A program made the translations under genes and the position numbers. From positions 62,001-126,000 of the forward strand of contig JANQPG010000095.1 in NCBI GenBank assembly GCA_028289545.1: a DNA stretch of 64,000 bases, written 5' to 3'. Origin of the DNA: Woeseiaceae bacterium. GTDB lineage: Bacteria > Pseudomonadota > Gammaproteobacteria > Steroidobacterales > Woeseiaceae. Below, in pieces: positions 15,369 to 24,164 of this stretch (positions are counted from its first letter, which is position 1; the number at the start of each line of letters is the position of its first letter). Below the pieces are notes generated by a model. That model did no database searches, was not told the DNA's origin, and saw nothing but the letters and a program-made list of their open reading frames with translations.

Positions 15369-17084
15369 ATGGCCGCAAATAATCTTGTGTTAACACTCGC
15401 AAGCTGCGCGTTTTTCATGGCGCTCGTGGCGTGGGTTTCTTATCTCAAGACCCGCGGCGAAGTCGACACGCGCGACGGCTATTTCCTCGCGGGCCGCGGC
15501 CTCACGGGCGTGTTCATTGCCGGCTCCATGCTGCTCACGAACCTCTCGGCCGAGCAGCTGATCGGCCTGAACGGTTCAGCCTACGGCTTCAACCTCAGCA
15601 GCATGGCCTGGGAAGTTACGGCGGCGTTCGCCACGATCTGCATGGCGCTGATTTTCCTGCCGCGCTACCTAGCCGGCGCCTTCACAACCCTGCCCGAGTT
15701 CCTCGCCAACCGCTTCGACGACGGCGTGCGCCGCATGTCGGTGCTGTTGTTCATGGTCGGCTACGGCCTCGTCACAATCCCTTCGGTGTTGTATTCCGGC
15801 TCGATTGCCGTACTGCTCTTGTTCGATGTGCCAGGGCTGCTCAACGTCACGTATTCCCAGGGCCTCGTCATTACGATTGTCGCCATTGGCTGCATCGGCG
15901 CCGTGTACGCGATCTTCGGCGGGCTCAAAGCCGTCGCGGTTTCCGATACGCTGAACGGCGTGGGTCTGTTGATCGTCGGCATCCTCGTCCCGGTCCTCGG
16001 CCTGATTGCCCTCGGCGGAGGCAGCTTCAGCGAAGGTCTGAACACGATCACCACGGTCAATACCGAGAAACTCAACGCTATCGGCGGCCCCGAAGACCCC
16101 ACCCCCTTCGGCACCATCTTCACGGGGATGATCTTCGCGAACCTGTTCTACTGGTGCACGAACCAGTACGTCATCCAGCGCACGCTCGGCGCAAAGAATC
16201 TCGCGGAAGGCCAGAAGGGTGTGCTGTTCTCGGGTTTCTTCAAGATCATGGTGCCGTTCATGATGATGATCCCGGGCGTGATTGCCTTTCATCTCTACGG
16301 CGAAGGTCTTACCTCGATCGACCAGGCGTACCCGCGACTCATCCGCGACGTGTTGCCCGCATACTTCTCGGGCTTCTTCCTCGCTGTACTCCTGGGCGCC
16401 GTGTTCAGTTCCTTCAACTCACTGCTGAACAGCGCGGCGACCCTGTTCTGCCTCGACGTCTACGGCCCGATGAAAAAGACGCCGCCGAGCGACAGCGAAA
16501 TGGTCCGCGTCGCGAAGATCGCCAGCATTGTGATTGCGCTGTTCTCGTTTGTCGTGGCGCCGCTCCTGCAGTACGCACCCGACGGCCTCTGGCAGATCAT
16601 TCGCATCTTCACGGGCTTTTACAACATCCCGGTAGTCGTCATCGTGATCGTTGGACTGTTCACGCGCCGGGTACCCGCGCTGGGCGCGAAGATTGTCATC
16701 GTCTTCCACGTCGTCACCTACGGCCTCGCCAAGTTCGTCTTCGACGACATCGTGACGATGCACTTCCTGCACCTCTACGCCGTGCTGTTCATCATCGAAG
16801 TCGCCATCATGCTGATCGTCGGCCGGCTTATGCCGCGGCCCGAAGCGTGGGACTACGAGCGCCGCGATCTTGTCGACCTTACGCCCTGGCACTTCGCCAT
16901 GCCGGTTGCGTTTACCTTGCTCTCGGCCGTCGTGTTCCTGTACCTGCTGTTCTCCAAAGTGGGACTCGTCGGCGGCGTCAGCGACCTGTTCTGGGCGCTC
17001 CTGACGGGGCTCACCGCCATCAACGCGCTGTTTTGGTGGCGCTACCTGCACACCCACAAGCGAACCCAGACGAGCGAAACCTGA
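15369..17084 (+). CDS. Sodium:solute symporter (SSS/SLC5 family)
   Basis: This inner-membrane transporter of 571 residues has about 13-14 hydrophobic segments. Family signs are DGYFLAGRGLTGVFIAGSML near residue 37, then NLSAEQLIGLNGSAYGFNLS, and SGFFLAVLLGAVFSSFNSLL near 335-355, where the Ser/Asn-rich helix contributes to sodium binding. The stretch FYWCTNQYVIQRTLGAKN is a common SLC5 signature resembling sugar and inositol carriers. The start ATG 15369 follows GAGGGGG at normal spacing. It lies between a PucR-type regulator and a TonB-dependent receptor, so it likely imports the same unknown substrate from the periplasm. Confidence 0.9.
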   Translation: MAANNLVLTLASCAFFMALVAWVSYLKTRGEVDTRDGYFLAGRGLTGVFIAGSMLLTNLSAEQLIGLNGSAYGFNLSSMAWEVTAAFATICMALIFLPRYLAGAFTTLPEFLANRFDDGVRRMSVLLFMVGYGLVTIPSVLYSGSIAVLLLFDVPGLLNVTYSQGLVITIVAIGCIGAVYAIFGGLKAVAVSDTLNGVGLLIVGILVPVLGLIALGGGSFSEGLNTITTVNTEKLNAIGGPEDPTPFGTIFTGMIFANLFYWCTNQYVIQRTLGAKNLAEGQKGVLFSGFFKIMVPFMMMIPGVIAFHLYGEGLTSIDQAYPRLIRDVLPAYFSGFFLAVLLGAVFSSFNSLLNSAATLFCLDVYGPMKKTPPSDSEMVRVAKIASIVIALFSFVVAPLLQYAPDGLWQIIRIFTGFYNIPVVVIVIVGLFTRRVPALGAKIVIVFHVVTYGLAKFVFDDIVTMHFLHLYAVLFIIEVAIMLIVGRLMPRPEAWDYERRDLVDLTPWHFAMPVAFTLLSAVVFLYLLFSKVGLVGGVSDLFWALLTGLTAINALFWWRYLHTHKRTQTSET

Positions 17085-17144
17085 ATCGAGGCCGACGGCG
17101 TACCGCCGCCGTTTCTCCCGCTGCTTTGCTGCATTGCAGAAAAA

Positions 17145-17158
17145 TACAAACGTTTGCA
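17145..17158. promoter_or_regulatory. LacI-family operator-like palindrome before TonB receptor gene
   Basis: The core CAAACGTTTG (17147-17156) is a perfect palindrome with a central CG step, the usual form of LacI/GalR-family operators. The outer bases extend it to 14 with one mismatch. It lies about 115 nt upstream of the receptor start. A LacI-family gene is encoded directly after the receptor, and is the obvious candidate to bind. Confidence 0.5.
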
Positions 17159-17273
17159 TTTTGGGACAGGCAGGAGTAGAAATGCTCTAAATCACCGATG
17201 GGGGGCCATATGCGGCGATTTGTCCAATGCCGTATTTGCACCTTGTCACCGGCACACGTGTAAGGAGCAAACG

Positions 17274-19595
17274 ATGCGTCTTAAGAGGGGGATGACGCTT
17301 GCGATGGTGATCGCAGGCGTTTGGCAGTTTGGCGCGACGGAAGAAGTCAGCGCACAGGGCGTGATCGAGGAGATCACGGTCACCGCGCAGAAGCGCGAAG
17401 AAAACATTGGCGACGTTCCGGTCGCCGTCTCGGTGTTGGGCCGCGAGCAGATCGATACGAGCTTCGCGAGCAACCTGGAAGAACTGCAGGCGCTCGTGCC
17501 GTCGGTCAGCTTCCGCACCGGCAACACCACGCGCAACAGCGCACTCACCGTGCGCGGCATCGGCACAATCTCCTTCAGCGTCGCGGCTGAGCCCAGCGTA
17601 TCGACGGTTGTCGACGGCGTCGTACTCGGCCGTTCCGGCCAGGCCTTCGGCGACCTGTACGATCTCGAGCGCGTCGAAGTGCTGCGCGGCCCGCAGGGTA
17701 CGCTGTTCGGTAAAAACGCATCGGCCGGCGTGGTCAACATCACGACTCAGCGCCCCGGTGACGAGTTCAACGGCTACCTGAGCGCCCGCTTCTACGAGGA
17801 CAACGAGTACCAGCTCCGCGGCCGCATTGCGGGTCCGCTGACCGATGAACTGCGCGCCAGCCTGACGGTCGTCGACACGGCCTTCGACGGCTACATTACG
17901 AACGTGTTCAACAACGAAACCGTGCAGGGCTACGACAAGCAGGGCGTGCGCATGATGCTCGAATACGACGTCAGCGACACGACGCAGGTATTGTTCATCG
18001 CCGAGGACTACAGCGCCGACAATGACTGCTGCGCCGATCTCGAAGCGCGGCCGAGCGGCCGCAACCCGGATTCGGAAGCCGTCCCGTCTGGCAACGGCCT
18101 GGATCTCGACCAGCGCCTCGTCGATCACGACTTCGAAACCCGCACGCTCGACGACAGCACGTCGTTCTCCGTGCAGATCACTTCGGACATCGGCGACCAC
18201 ACGCTGACCTCGATTACCGCAACGCGCAGCTGGGACAACACCGAGTTCCGCGAAGGCGACTTCACGTCGATTGCGGGCGACAGCACCGAGCCGGTGTTCG
18301 GCGTACCCTTCCAGCTGCACGACATCGGCCCGCAGGAATGGCGACAGTTCTCACAGGAGATCCGCCTGGCATCGCCGACCGGCGAAGACTTCGAATACCA
18401 AGTGGGTTTCTTCTACTGGAACCAGGAATCCGAGCGTAACTTCACGCGTGACGCCAGCTGCCAGAACAACAACGGCCAGCTCGACGCGGCTATCGCCAAC
18501 CACATCGAGTTCACGCTGGGCCAGCCCACGCCGACCACTCAGGAAGTGGCCGATTTCATCGCCGCGAACGGCATCACCTGTAACGCCAACGATATTGTTG
18601 CCGCAACCGGCTTCATGGAAACCGAATTCGAGAACTACGCCGTATTCGGTCAGGGCTCGTACGCGTTCAACGACAACTTCCGCCTGATCGGTGGATTGCG
18701 TTACACCAGCGACGACGTGAGCTACAGCCACAACCGCCGTAACCTGGACGAGTTCGGCCGCCGCGGCGTCGGCGTCCGGCCGCGTTTCTCCGACGGCAAC
18801 AACCAGTTCGACACGAACCTGTCCGGCAGCACCGACGAGACCAACGTGTCGGGCCGTATCGGCGGTCAGTTCACGTTCGGCGAAGGCAGCATGATCTACG
18901 CCACGTACAGCACGGGCTACAAAGGGCCGGCGTTCAACGTGTTCTACAACATGGACCCGGACGACATTAACCCGATCGAAGCTGAAGAATCCGACACGAT
19001 CGAGATCGGCTACAAGCTGACAGCCGGCTGGGGCCTGATCAGTCTCGCTGCGTACTCGATGGAAATCGAAAACTTCCAGGCCAACGACTTCGACGCCTCG
19101 GACGGCACGACGATTACAGGGTTCACGAACGGCGGCGATGTCGAAACCTCGGGCTTCGAAATCGACTTCCTGATCGCACCCAGCGAGTTCCTCCGCTTCT
19201 ACGGCGGCATGGCCTTCTCGGATTCGGAGGCCAAAGTTTCGGGTGATCCGCTACCGTTTGCCCCCGATACGAAGTACTCGCTCGGCGGACAGTGGGACTT
19301 CCCGCTCGCCAACGGCGGCCGGCTGCAGCTCAACGGCAACTACGTGTACACGGACGAGATTCTCTCCGGCAACATTGGCCAAACGGATGAGAACCCGTTC
19401 CTGCTGCCCGACTACGGCATCCTGAACGCGAGCTTCGGCTACTACACGCCGGACGACAAGCTGTCGGTCACCCTGATCGGCAAGAACCTGACCGACGAAT
19501 CCTACGCCACGACGTTCTCGGGCGACGGTTTCCGCTACCAGATTCCGCGCGGCGCGGATCGCTACTGGGGCGTTGACTTCCGGGTGAACTTCTAG
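17274..19595 (+). CDS. TonB-dependent outer-membrane receptor
   Basis: The 773-residue protein starts with a signal peptide (MRLKRGMTLAMVIAGVWQFG). A TonB-box/plug entry follows, IEEITVTAQKREENIGDVPV, the style seen in receptors for sugars and other organic compounds in proteobacteria. The plug carries LRGPQGTLFGKNASAGVVNI. The beta-barrel ends with the aromatic YWGVDFRVNF, with the C-terminal Phe typical of outer-membrane proteins. Start ATG 17274 has AAGGAG just upstream; the longer frame lacks a signal sequence. A LacI-type palindrome lies upstream and a LacI gene downstream, so induction by the imported ligand is likely. The ligand is unknown; the cluster content suggests a carbohydrate-like compound. 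Confidence 0.92.
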   Translation: MRLKRGMTLAMVIAGVWQFGATEEVSAQGVIEEITVTAQKREENIGDVPVAVSVLGREQIDTSFASNLEELQALVPSVSFRTGNTTRNSALTVRGIGTISFSVAAEPSVSTVVDGVVLGRSGQAFGDLYDLERVEVLRGPQGTLFGKNASAGVVNITTQRPGDEFNGYLSARFYEDNEYQLRGRIAGPLTDELRASLTVVDTAFDGYITNVFNNETVQGYDKQGVRMMLEYDVSDTTQVLFIAEDYSADNDCCADLEARPSGRNPDSEAVPSGNGLDLDQRLVDHDFETRTLDDSTSFSVQITSDIGDHTLTSITATRSWDNTEFREGDFTSIAGDSTEPVFGVPFQLHDIGPQEWRQFSQEIRLASPTGEDFEYQVGFFYWNQESERNFTRDASCQNNNGQLDAAIANHIEFTLGQPTPTTQEVADFIAANGITCNANDIVAATGFMETEFENYAVFGQGSYAFNDNFRLIGGLRYTSDDVSYSHNRRNLDEFGRRGVGVRPRFSDGNNQFDTNLSGSTDETNVSGRIGGQFTFGEGSMIYATYSTGYKGPAFNVFYNMDPDDINPIEAEESDTIEIGYKLTAGWGLISLAAYSMEIENFQANDFDASDGTTITGFTNGGDVETSGFEIDFLIAPSEFLRFYGGMAFSDSEAKVSGDPLPFAPDTKYSLGGQWDFPLANGGRLQLNGNYVYTDEILSGNIGQTDENPFLLPDYGILNASFGYYTPDDKLSVTLIGKNLTDESYATTFSGDGFRYQIPRGADRYWGVDFRVNF

Positions 19596-19642
19596 CGTTC
19601 GGTCCGATGTAAAGAAACAGGTCGCCGGCAGTCCCGCGCTTC

Positions 19643-20653
19643 TCAAGCAGGGCTGCCGGTCGACTGCCGCACGACCAGTCTGGGCGGCGGCACGTCCGGT
19701 TCGCCCGGTTCGTTGCCGTGACCCAGCGAATACAGGTAACGCACACTTTGCTGGCCCAACTCATACATCGGCCAGGCAACGGTGGTCAGCGGCGGGTCGA
19801 TACAGCCCGAGAGCTGAATGTCATCGTGGCCGGCAATCGAGACGTCTTCCGGCACGCGGACGCCGCGATCTTTGAGCGCGTGAATCAGCGCTATCGCGTT
19901 GACGTCGTTCCACGCGAACACAGCCGTCGGCCGATTCGTCAGTGCAAGAAATTCCTCGGCAATGGCGCGGCTGCTGTCCAGCGTACCGTCGAAGGTAAAA
20001 ATCAGGTCGGGGTCGTAGGCGATACCCTGTTCCTCGAGCGCCTGCCGGTAGGCAAACATTTTTGGCTCACGCCACGGTCCGGCCGGACCGCGAACAAATC
20101 CGATACGCCGATGCCCAAGATCGAACAGATGCTGCATGATGGAGTGGCTGCCGGCGACCGTGTCGCAGGTGACATGATGCTTGGCCTCCTCGCGATTGAC
20201 GTGCACAACCGGCACACCCGCCTTGAGTCCGCCGTAGTAGTCCTGCGGGCTACGCGCCATCGGCACAAGCAGTCCGTCGACCTTGAGTTCGAGAAACAGC
20301 TGCACGGCCTCGCGTTCGGCCGACTCGACACCCCGCGTATCGTGAAACAGAATGCGCAGGTCGTGCTTGGCCGCCTCGTCCTCGATGCCGCGGCCAAGCT
20401 CGGCGAAGAACGGGTTGGCCATGTCCGGAATGACGACGCCGATCAGACCGCTGCTGCGATTGACAAGCGTGCGGGCCGCCATGTTCGGCACGTAACCCAG
20501 TTCCGCCGCAATGCCGGCGATGCGTTCGCGGGTTTCAGGCTTGACGCGCGGACTGTCCTGCAGCGCGCGCGTAACGGTCGAGGGATCGACGTTGGCCGCG
20601 CGGGCAATGTCCTTGATTGTCGTACGGGTGCGTTGCCAGCGCGGCTTGTTCAT
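19643..20653 (-). CDS. LacI-family transcriptional regulator
   Basis: The 336-residue protein has an N-terminal LacI helix-turn-helix (TTIKDIARAANVDPSTVTRA followed by LQDSPRVKPETRERI). The hinge and a periplasmic-binding-protein-like sensor domain follow, with IGVVIPDMANPFFAELGRGI, then HRRIGFVRGP, and the C-terminal SIAGHDDIQLSGCIDPPLTT. Length and domain order are canonical. Start ATG 20653 (MNKPRWQRTR) gives the normal short N-terminus; an upstream extension has no coding character. It is convergent with the TonB receptor and divergent from a three-gene oxidoreductase operon. The palindrome at 17145-17158 is a plausible target. Confidence 0.93.
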   Translation of the reverse strand: MNKPRWQRTRTTIKDIARAANVDPSTVTRALQDSPRVKPETRERIAGIAAELGYVPNMAARTLVNRSSGLIGVVIPDMANPFFAELGRGIEDEAAKHDLRILFHDTRGVESAEREAVQLFLELKVDGLLVPMARSPQDYYGGLKAGVPVVHVNREEAKHHVTCDTVAGSHSIMQHLFDLGHRRIGFVRGPAGPWREPKMFAYRQALEEQGIAYDPDLIFTFDGTLDSSRAIAEEFLALTNRPTAVFAWNDVNAIALIHALKDRGVRVPEDVSIAGHDDIQLSGCIDPPLTTVAWPMYELGQQSVRYLYSLGHGNEPGEPDVPPPRLVVRQSTGSPA

Positions 20654-20826
20654 GATGTCGGTCGTAGTCGCAACGAAGGTCGTGTTTCGATAACTGCAAG
20701 GACAGCTTACCGGAACTCTACGGCGCAGAAAAAGTCCGGAACAGAGTCGACGGCAGCGCGAACGGCTGGAACGTCGACAACCGTGCACGCTATGCGCGGC
20801 GAACAGCACAAGAAGAAGAAACGCTC

Positions 20827-22047
20827 ATGACCCAGCACAAGAAACCCCGGCTGAGCTATTTCAGAAATAGCCTCGGACAGCGGCACATTAGCGACGAAGA
20901 CAAATACATCTACGCGCCGCGCGAAACTCAACATAAGCTCGGCATCATCGGCACGGGAACGATCGGCCAGGAACATATGCGGGTAGCGACCTTGCTCGGG
21001 CGCGCCGAGGTTCACGGCATCTTCGATGAGTCCGCGAAAAGCCTCGACGTTGCCGTTGACGGTTTCAGCCGCTACGCCTCACACGAACCGGCGCGCTATC
21101 CGAGCCTCGAAGCCGCCTGCGAAGACCCCGCCACCGATGCGCTGATGATCTGCACCCCCAATTACACGCACATTGACGTTATCGAAGTAGCGGCCAGGAG
21201 CGGCAAGGCCATTTTCCTCGAGAAACCGATGGCGACAACGCTTGCCGACGCGAGCCGCATCGTCGAGCTGGCCGAGCAGCATGCCTCGTTCATCCAGGTG
21301 GGCCTGCAGTACCGCTATAAAGCACCGTATGTCGAAGCGCGCCATGAGGCGCTCGAGCGCTGCACACTCGGTGAGCTTTGCACCTTGTCGATGAGTGAAT
21401 ACCGCCCGCCGTTCCTCGACAAGGTAGGGCAGTGGAACAAATACGCACGCTACAGCGGCGGCACGCTGGTCGAAAAATGTTGCCACTACTTCGACCTGTT
21501 GAACCTGTTTGCCGGCTCGACGCCGATCCGCGTGTTTGCGAGCGGCGGTCAGGCCGTCAACTTTCTGGACTTCGAGAAAGACGGCGAGCGCGCGGACATC
21601 GACGACCACGCCTTTGTCGTCATCGACTACGCCAACGGACTGCGCGCGAACTTCACCCTCAATATGTTTGCGCCGCACTTCTACGAAGAGCTCGTCGTCA
21701 CCGGCCAGCGCGGCCGCCTCGTCGCCAGCGAAACCTTCGATTTCCACAACGACGACGTAGCCCGTTCGAAACTCGACGTCGAACTCGGGGAGTACGGCGC
21801 CAGTCGCTCGACCACGCTGGGCTATCCGGCGGAAATCGAACAGAGCGGTCATCACGGCGCGACCTACTTCGAGCACGAGGCGTTCATCGACCAGCTCGAA
21901 GGCAAGGCCGTCGATTCGGCAACGCCGCTACAGGGACTGTGGTCGATTGTCGTTGCAGCCGCCGCGCAGCGATCGACCGAAACCGGCGATGCGGTTGACA
22001 TCGGCCGCTTCCTCGAAGAACACGCGCTCGACGGTTTGCTGGCGTAA
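20827..22047 (+). CDS. Gfo/Idh/MocA-family oxidoreductase
   Basis: The 406-residue protein has the NAD(P)-binding Rossmann motif LGIIGTGTIGQEHM at 38-51 and the family EKP motif at 132-134 (AIFLEKPMATTL), whose Lys is usual in catalysis. GGTLVEKCCHYFDLLNLF provides the active-site His expected in the C-terminal alpha/beta domain. About 36 residues precede the Rossmann fold (SYFRNSLGQRHISDEDKYIY), an extension also seen in some relatives. It opens a three-gene operon, 53 nt before an aldo/keto reductase, and is divergent from the LacI regulator. Members oxidise or reduce sugars, inositols and related alcohols; the substrate here is unknown. Confidence 0.88.
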   Translation: MTQHKKPRLSYFRNSLGQRHISDEDKYIYAPRETQHKLGIIGTGTIGQEHMRVATLLGRAEVHGIFDESAKSLDVAVDGFSRYASHEPARYPSLEAACEDPATDALMICTPNYTHIDVIEVAARSGKAIFLEKPMATTLADASRIVELAEQHASFIQVGLQYRYKAPYVEARHEALERCTLGELCTLSMSEYRPPFLDKVGQWNKYARYSGGTLVEKCCHYFDLLNLFAGSTPIRVFASGGQAVNFLDFEKDGERADIDDHAFVVIDYANGLRANFTLNMFAPHFYEELVVTGQRGRLVASETFDFHNDDVARSKLDVELGEYGASRSTTLGYPAEIEQSGHHGATYFEHEAFIDQLEGKAVDSATPLQGLWSIVVAAAAQRSTETGDAVDIGRFLEEHALDGLLA

Positions 22048-22100
22048 ACGCCGCCGCCGAGCGTTTTGACTTTGCACACACCCGACAAGGAATCCGCACA

Positions 22101-23075
22101 ATGAGCACTATCGCCGTCGGCGACACGAGCATGCCCGCCGTTGGGCTTGGCATCTGGAAGATCGATCGAAGCGACACGGCTGCCGCCGTCGAGAACGCCA
22201 TCGAGATCGGCTACCGGCATATCGACAGCGCCGCCGACTACGGCAACGAACAGGAGGCAGGCGCGGGTATTGCGAGTGCCATTGCCAAAGGTCACGCCAC
22301 GCGGGACGAGCTCTGGGTAACCTCGAAACTCTGGAATACGTTCCACCGCAAGGAACACGTCCGCGAAGCCTGCGAAAAATCCCTGAGCGATCTTGGTCTA
22401 GACTACCTCGACCTGTATCTCGTGCACTTCCCGATAGCGCTCAAATACGTACCCATCGAGAAGCGCTATCCGCCGGAGTGGTTCCACGATCCCGACGCCG
22501 CCAACCCGCGCATGGAAATGGACCGGGTAACGCTGGCCGAAACCTGGGCCGGCATGGAAGAACTGGTCTCGGCCGGGCTCGTGAAGCAGATCGGTGTCTG
22601 CAACTACAACACCGGACTTCTGATCGACCTCATGGCCTACGCGAGCATCCCGCCGGCCATGCTGCAGATCGAGTCGCACCCGTTCCTGACCCAGGAGAAG
22701 CTGATACGCCTGGCCAAAGACTTCGGCATGGCCGTGACGGCGTTCTCGCCGCTCGGCGCCCTTTCCTACGTATCGCTCGACATGGCCACGGACGCCGACA
22801 CGGTGCTGACGGCAGCACCCGTTGTCGAAGCCGCCAACCGCCTGGGCCGCACGCCCGCGCAGGTGGTGCTGCGCTGGGGTGTGCAGCGCGGCACGTCGAT
22901 CATCCCGAAGACGACGCGGCCTGAACGACTCAAGGAAAACCTGGCGCTGTTCGATTTTGAGCTGAGCCCCGAAGAGATGCAGGCCATCTCGGCGCTCAAT
23001 CAGAACCGCCGCTTCAACGACCCGGGCGTGTTTGCCGAAGCGGCGTTCGGCACGTTTTGCCCAATCTACGACTAA
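22101..23075 (+). CDS. Aldo/keto reductase, xylose-reductase-like
   Basis: The 324-residue TIM-barrel NAD(P)H reductase has a complete catalytic tetrad: Asp42 and Tyr47 (HIDSAADYGNE), Lys76 (VTSKLWNT) and His109 (LYLVHFPI). The segment IPPAMLQIESHPFLTQEKLI and the C-terminal cofactor motif SIIPKTTRPERLKENLALF resemble eukaryotic-type aldose/xylose reductases of AKR family 2 more than typical bacterial diketogulonate reductases. It sits between a Gfo/Idh/MocA dehydrogenase and a TauD-like dioxygenase in one operon. Substrate is probably an aldose or related carbonyl compound. Confidence 0.9.
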   Translation: MSTIAVGDTSMPAVGLGIWKIDRSDTAAAVENAIEIGYRHIDSAADYGNEQEAGAGIASAIAKGHATRDELWVTSKLWNTFHRKEHVREACEKSLSDLGLDYLDLYLVHFPIALKYVPIEKRYPPEWFHDPDAANPRMEMDRVTLAETWAGMEELVSAGLVKQIGVCNYNTGLLIDLMAYASIPPAMLQIESHPFLTQEKLIRLAKDFGMAVTAFSPLGALSYVSLDMATDADTVLTAAPVVEAANRLGRTPAQVVLRWGVQRGTSIIPKTTRPERLKENLALFDFELSPEEMQAISALNQNRRFNDPGVFAEAAFGTFCPIYD

Positions 23076-23108
23076 CCTTTCAACCGACAAACATACTGGA
23101 CACAAACG

Positions 23109-24110
23109 ATGACCACACTAACAACCGAAACACTGGCTGTTCCCGGACAGCAACAGTACGAGGATGTGTTCCCGCTGGTGATCAATCTACTCACCGGCGG
23201 CAGCACGATGGACGACGTCAGCGCCTGGCTCGAGAGCACAAGAGCGGAACACATCGAGGCCGCTGCCCGCCACGGCGCCGTGCTGTTTCGCGGCTTTCCT
23301 GTCGCCGACGCCAACGACTTCGACCGCTTCATCCGCGGCTTTGGGCTCGACAGCTTCACCTACGAGGAATCGCTGTCCAACGCCGTGCGGGTTAACCGCA
23401 CCGAACTCGTGTTTACGGCCAACGAAGCGCCGCCGGACGTGTCGATCTACCTGCATCACGAGATGGCGCAGACGCCGCTGTTCCCCTCACACCTGTTCTT
23501 CTGCTGCGAACGCGCGCCGGACGTTGCCGGCGAAACGCCGATCTGCCGCTCCGACGTCCTGCTCGACAAGCTGGCCGAGGCCGATCCGCAGTTTGTCGAC
23601 GACTGCACGCGCCTGGGCGTTCGCTACTCGAACACCATGCCCGCTGAAGACGATCCGGAGTCGGGCCAGGGCCGAAGCTGGCGCAGCACGCTCGGCGCAG
23701 ACACGCGCGAAGCCGCCGAAGCCCGGCTCGACAAACTCGGCTACAGCCGCGAGTGGCTCGATGACGGCAGCCTTCGTGCGACGACGCCGGTGCTGCCGGC
23801 CGTGCGTACCTTGGTCGACGGGCGGCGCGTGTTTTTTAACCAGCTTATTGCCGCATTCCGCGGCTGGAAGGACGCGCGCAACGACCCGCAAAAAGCCATA
23901 CGCTTCGGTGACGATTCCCCCATCCCGGCGGAAGGCATGCAGCGCGCGATCGAACTGGCCGACGAGCTGTCCTTCGATCTTGCGTGGCAGGCCGGCGATG
24001 TCGCGCTGATCGACAACTTCCTCGTCATGCACGGCCGCCGCCCGTACGAGGGCAAACGCACCGTGCTGGCATCGCTCGTGGCGGACGACGGTTCGCGGCT
24101 CGCCGCCTGA
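23109..24110 (+). CDS. TauD/TfdA-family (SyrP-like) Fe(II)/2-oxoglutarate oxygenase
   Basis: The 333-residue protein has the jelly-roll oxygenase pattern. GAVLFRGFPVADANDFDRF (about 57-75) is the family's early conserved stretch. The metal ligands are H116-x-E118 in YLHHEMAQ and the distal His308 in LIDNFLVMHGRRPYEG; Arg317 is in place to bind 2-oxoglutarate. Glu in place of the more common Asp of the HxD motif matches SyrP-like members. It ends the three-gene operon, 33 nt after the aldo/keto reductase. Hydroxylation or oxidative cleavage of a small molecule is inferred; a link to the symporter and receptor next door is by position only. Confidence 0.85.
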   Translation: MTTLTTETLAVPGQQQYEDVFPLVINLLTGGSTMDDVSAWLESTRAEHIEAAARHGAVLFRGFPVADANDFDRFIRGFGLDSFTYEESLSNAVRVNRTELVFTANEAPPDVSIYLHHEMAQTPLFPSHLFFCCERAPDVAGETPICRSDVLLDKLAEADPQFVDDCTRLGVRYSNTMPAEDDPESGQGRSWRSTLGADTREAAEARLDKLGYSREWLDDGSLRATTPVLPAVRTLVDGRRVFFNQLIAAFRGWKDARNDPQKAIRFGDDSPIPAEGMQRAIELADELSFDLAWQAGDVALIDNFLVMHGRRPYEGKRTVLASLVADDGSRLAA

Positions 24111-24164
24111 GGACACGCGCCGCCGGATCCGTGGGCGTTTGCGCCGCCGCGGATTCGGCCGCGT

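Noticed and set aside
15431..17179. Long 582-codon plus-strand frame overlapping the sodium symporter
   Set aside because: It is the +2 shadow of a GC-rich gene: Arg/His/Pro-rich, no hydrophobic pattern, while the overlapping symporter frame has clear family motifs.
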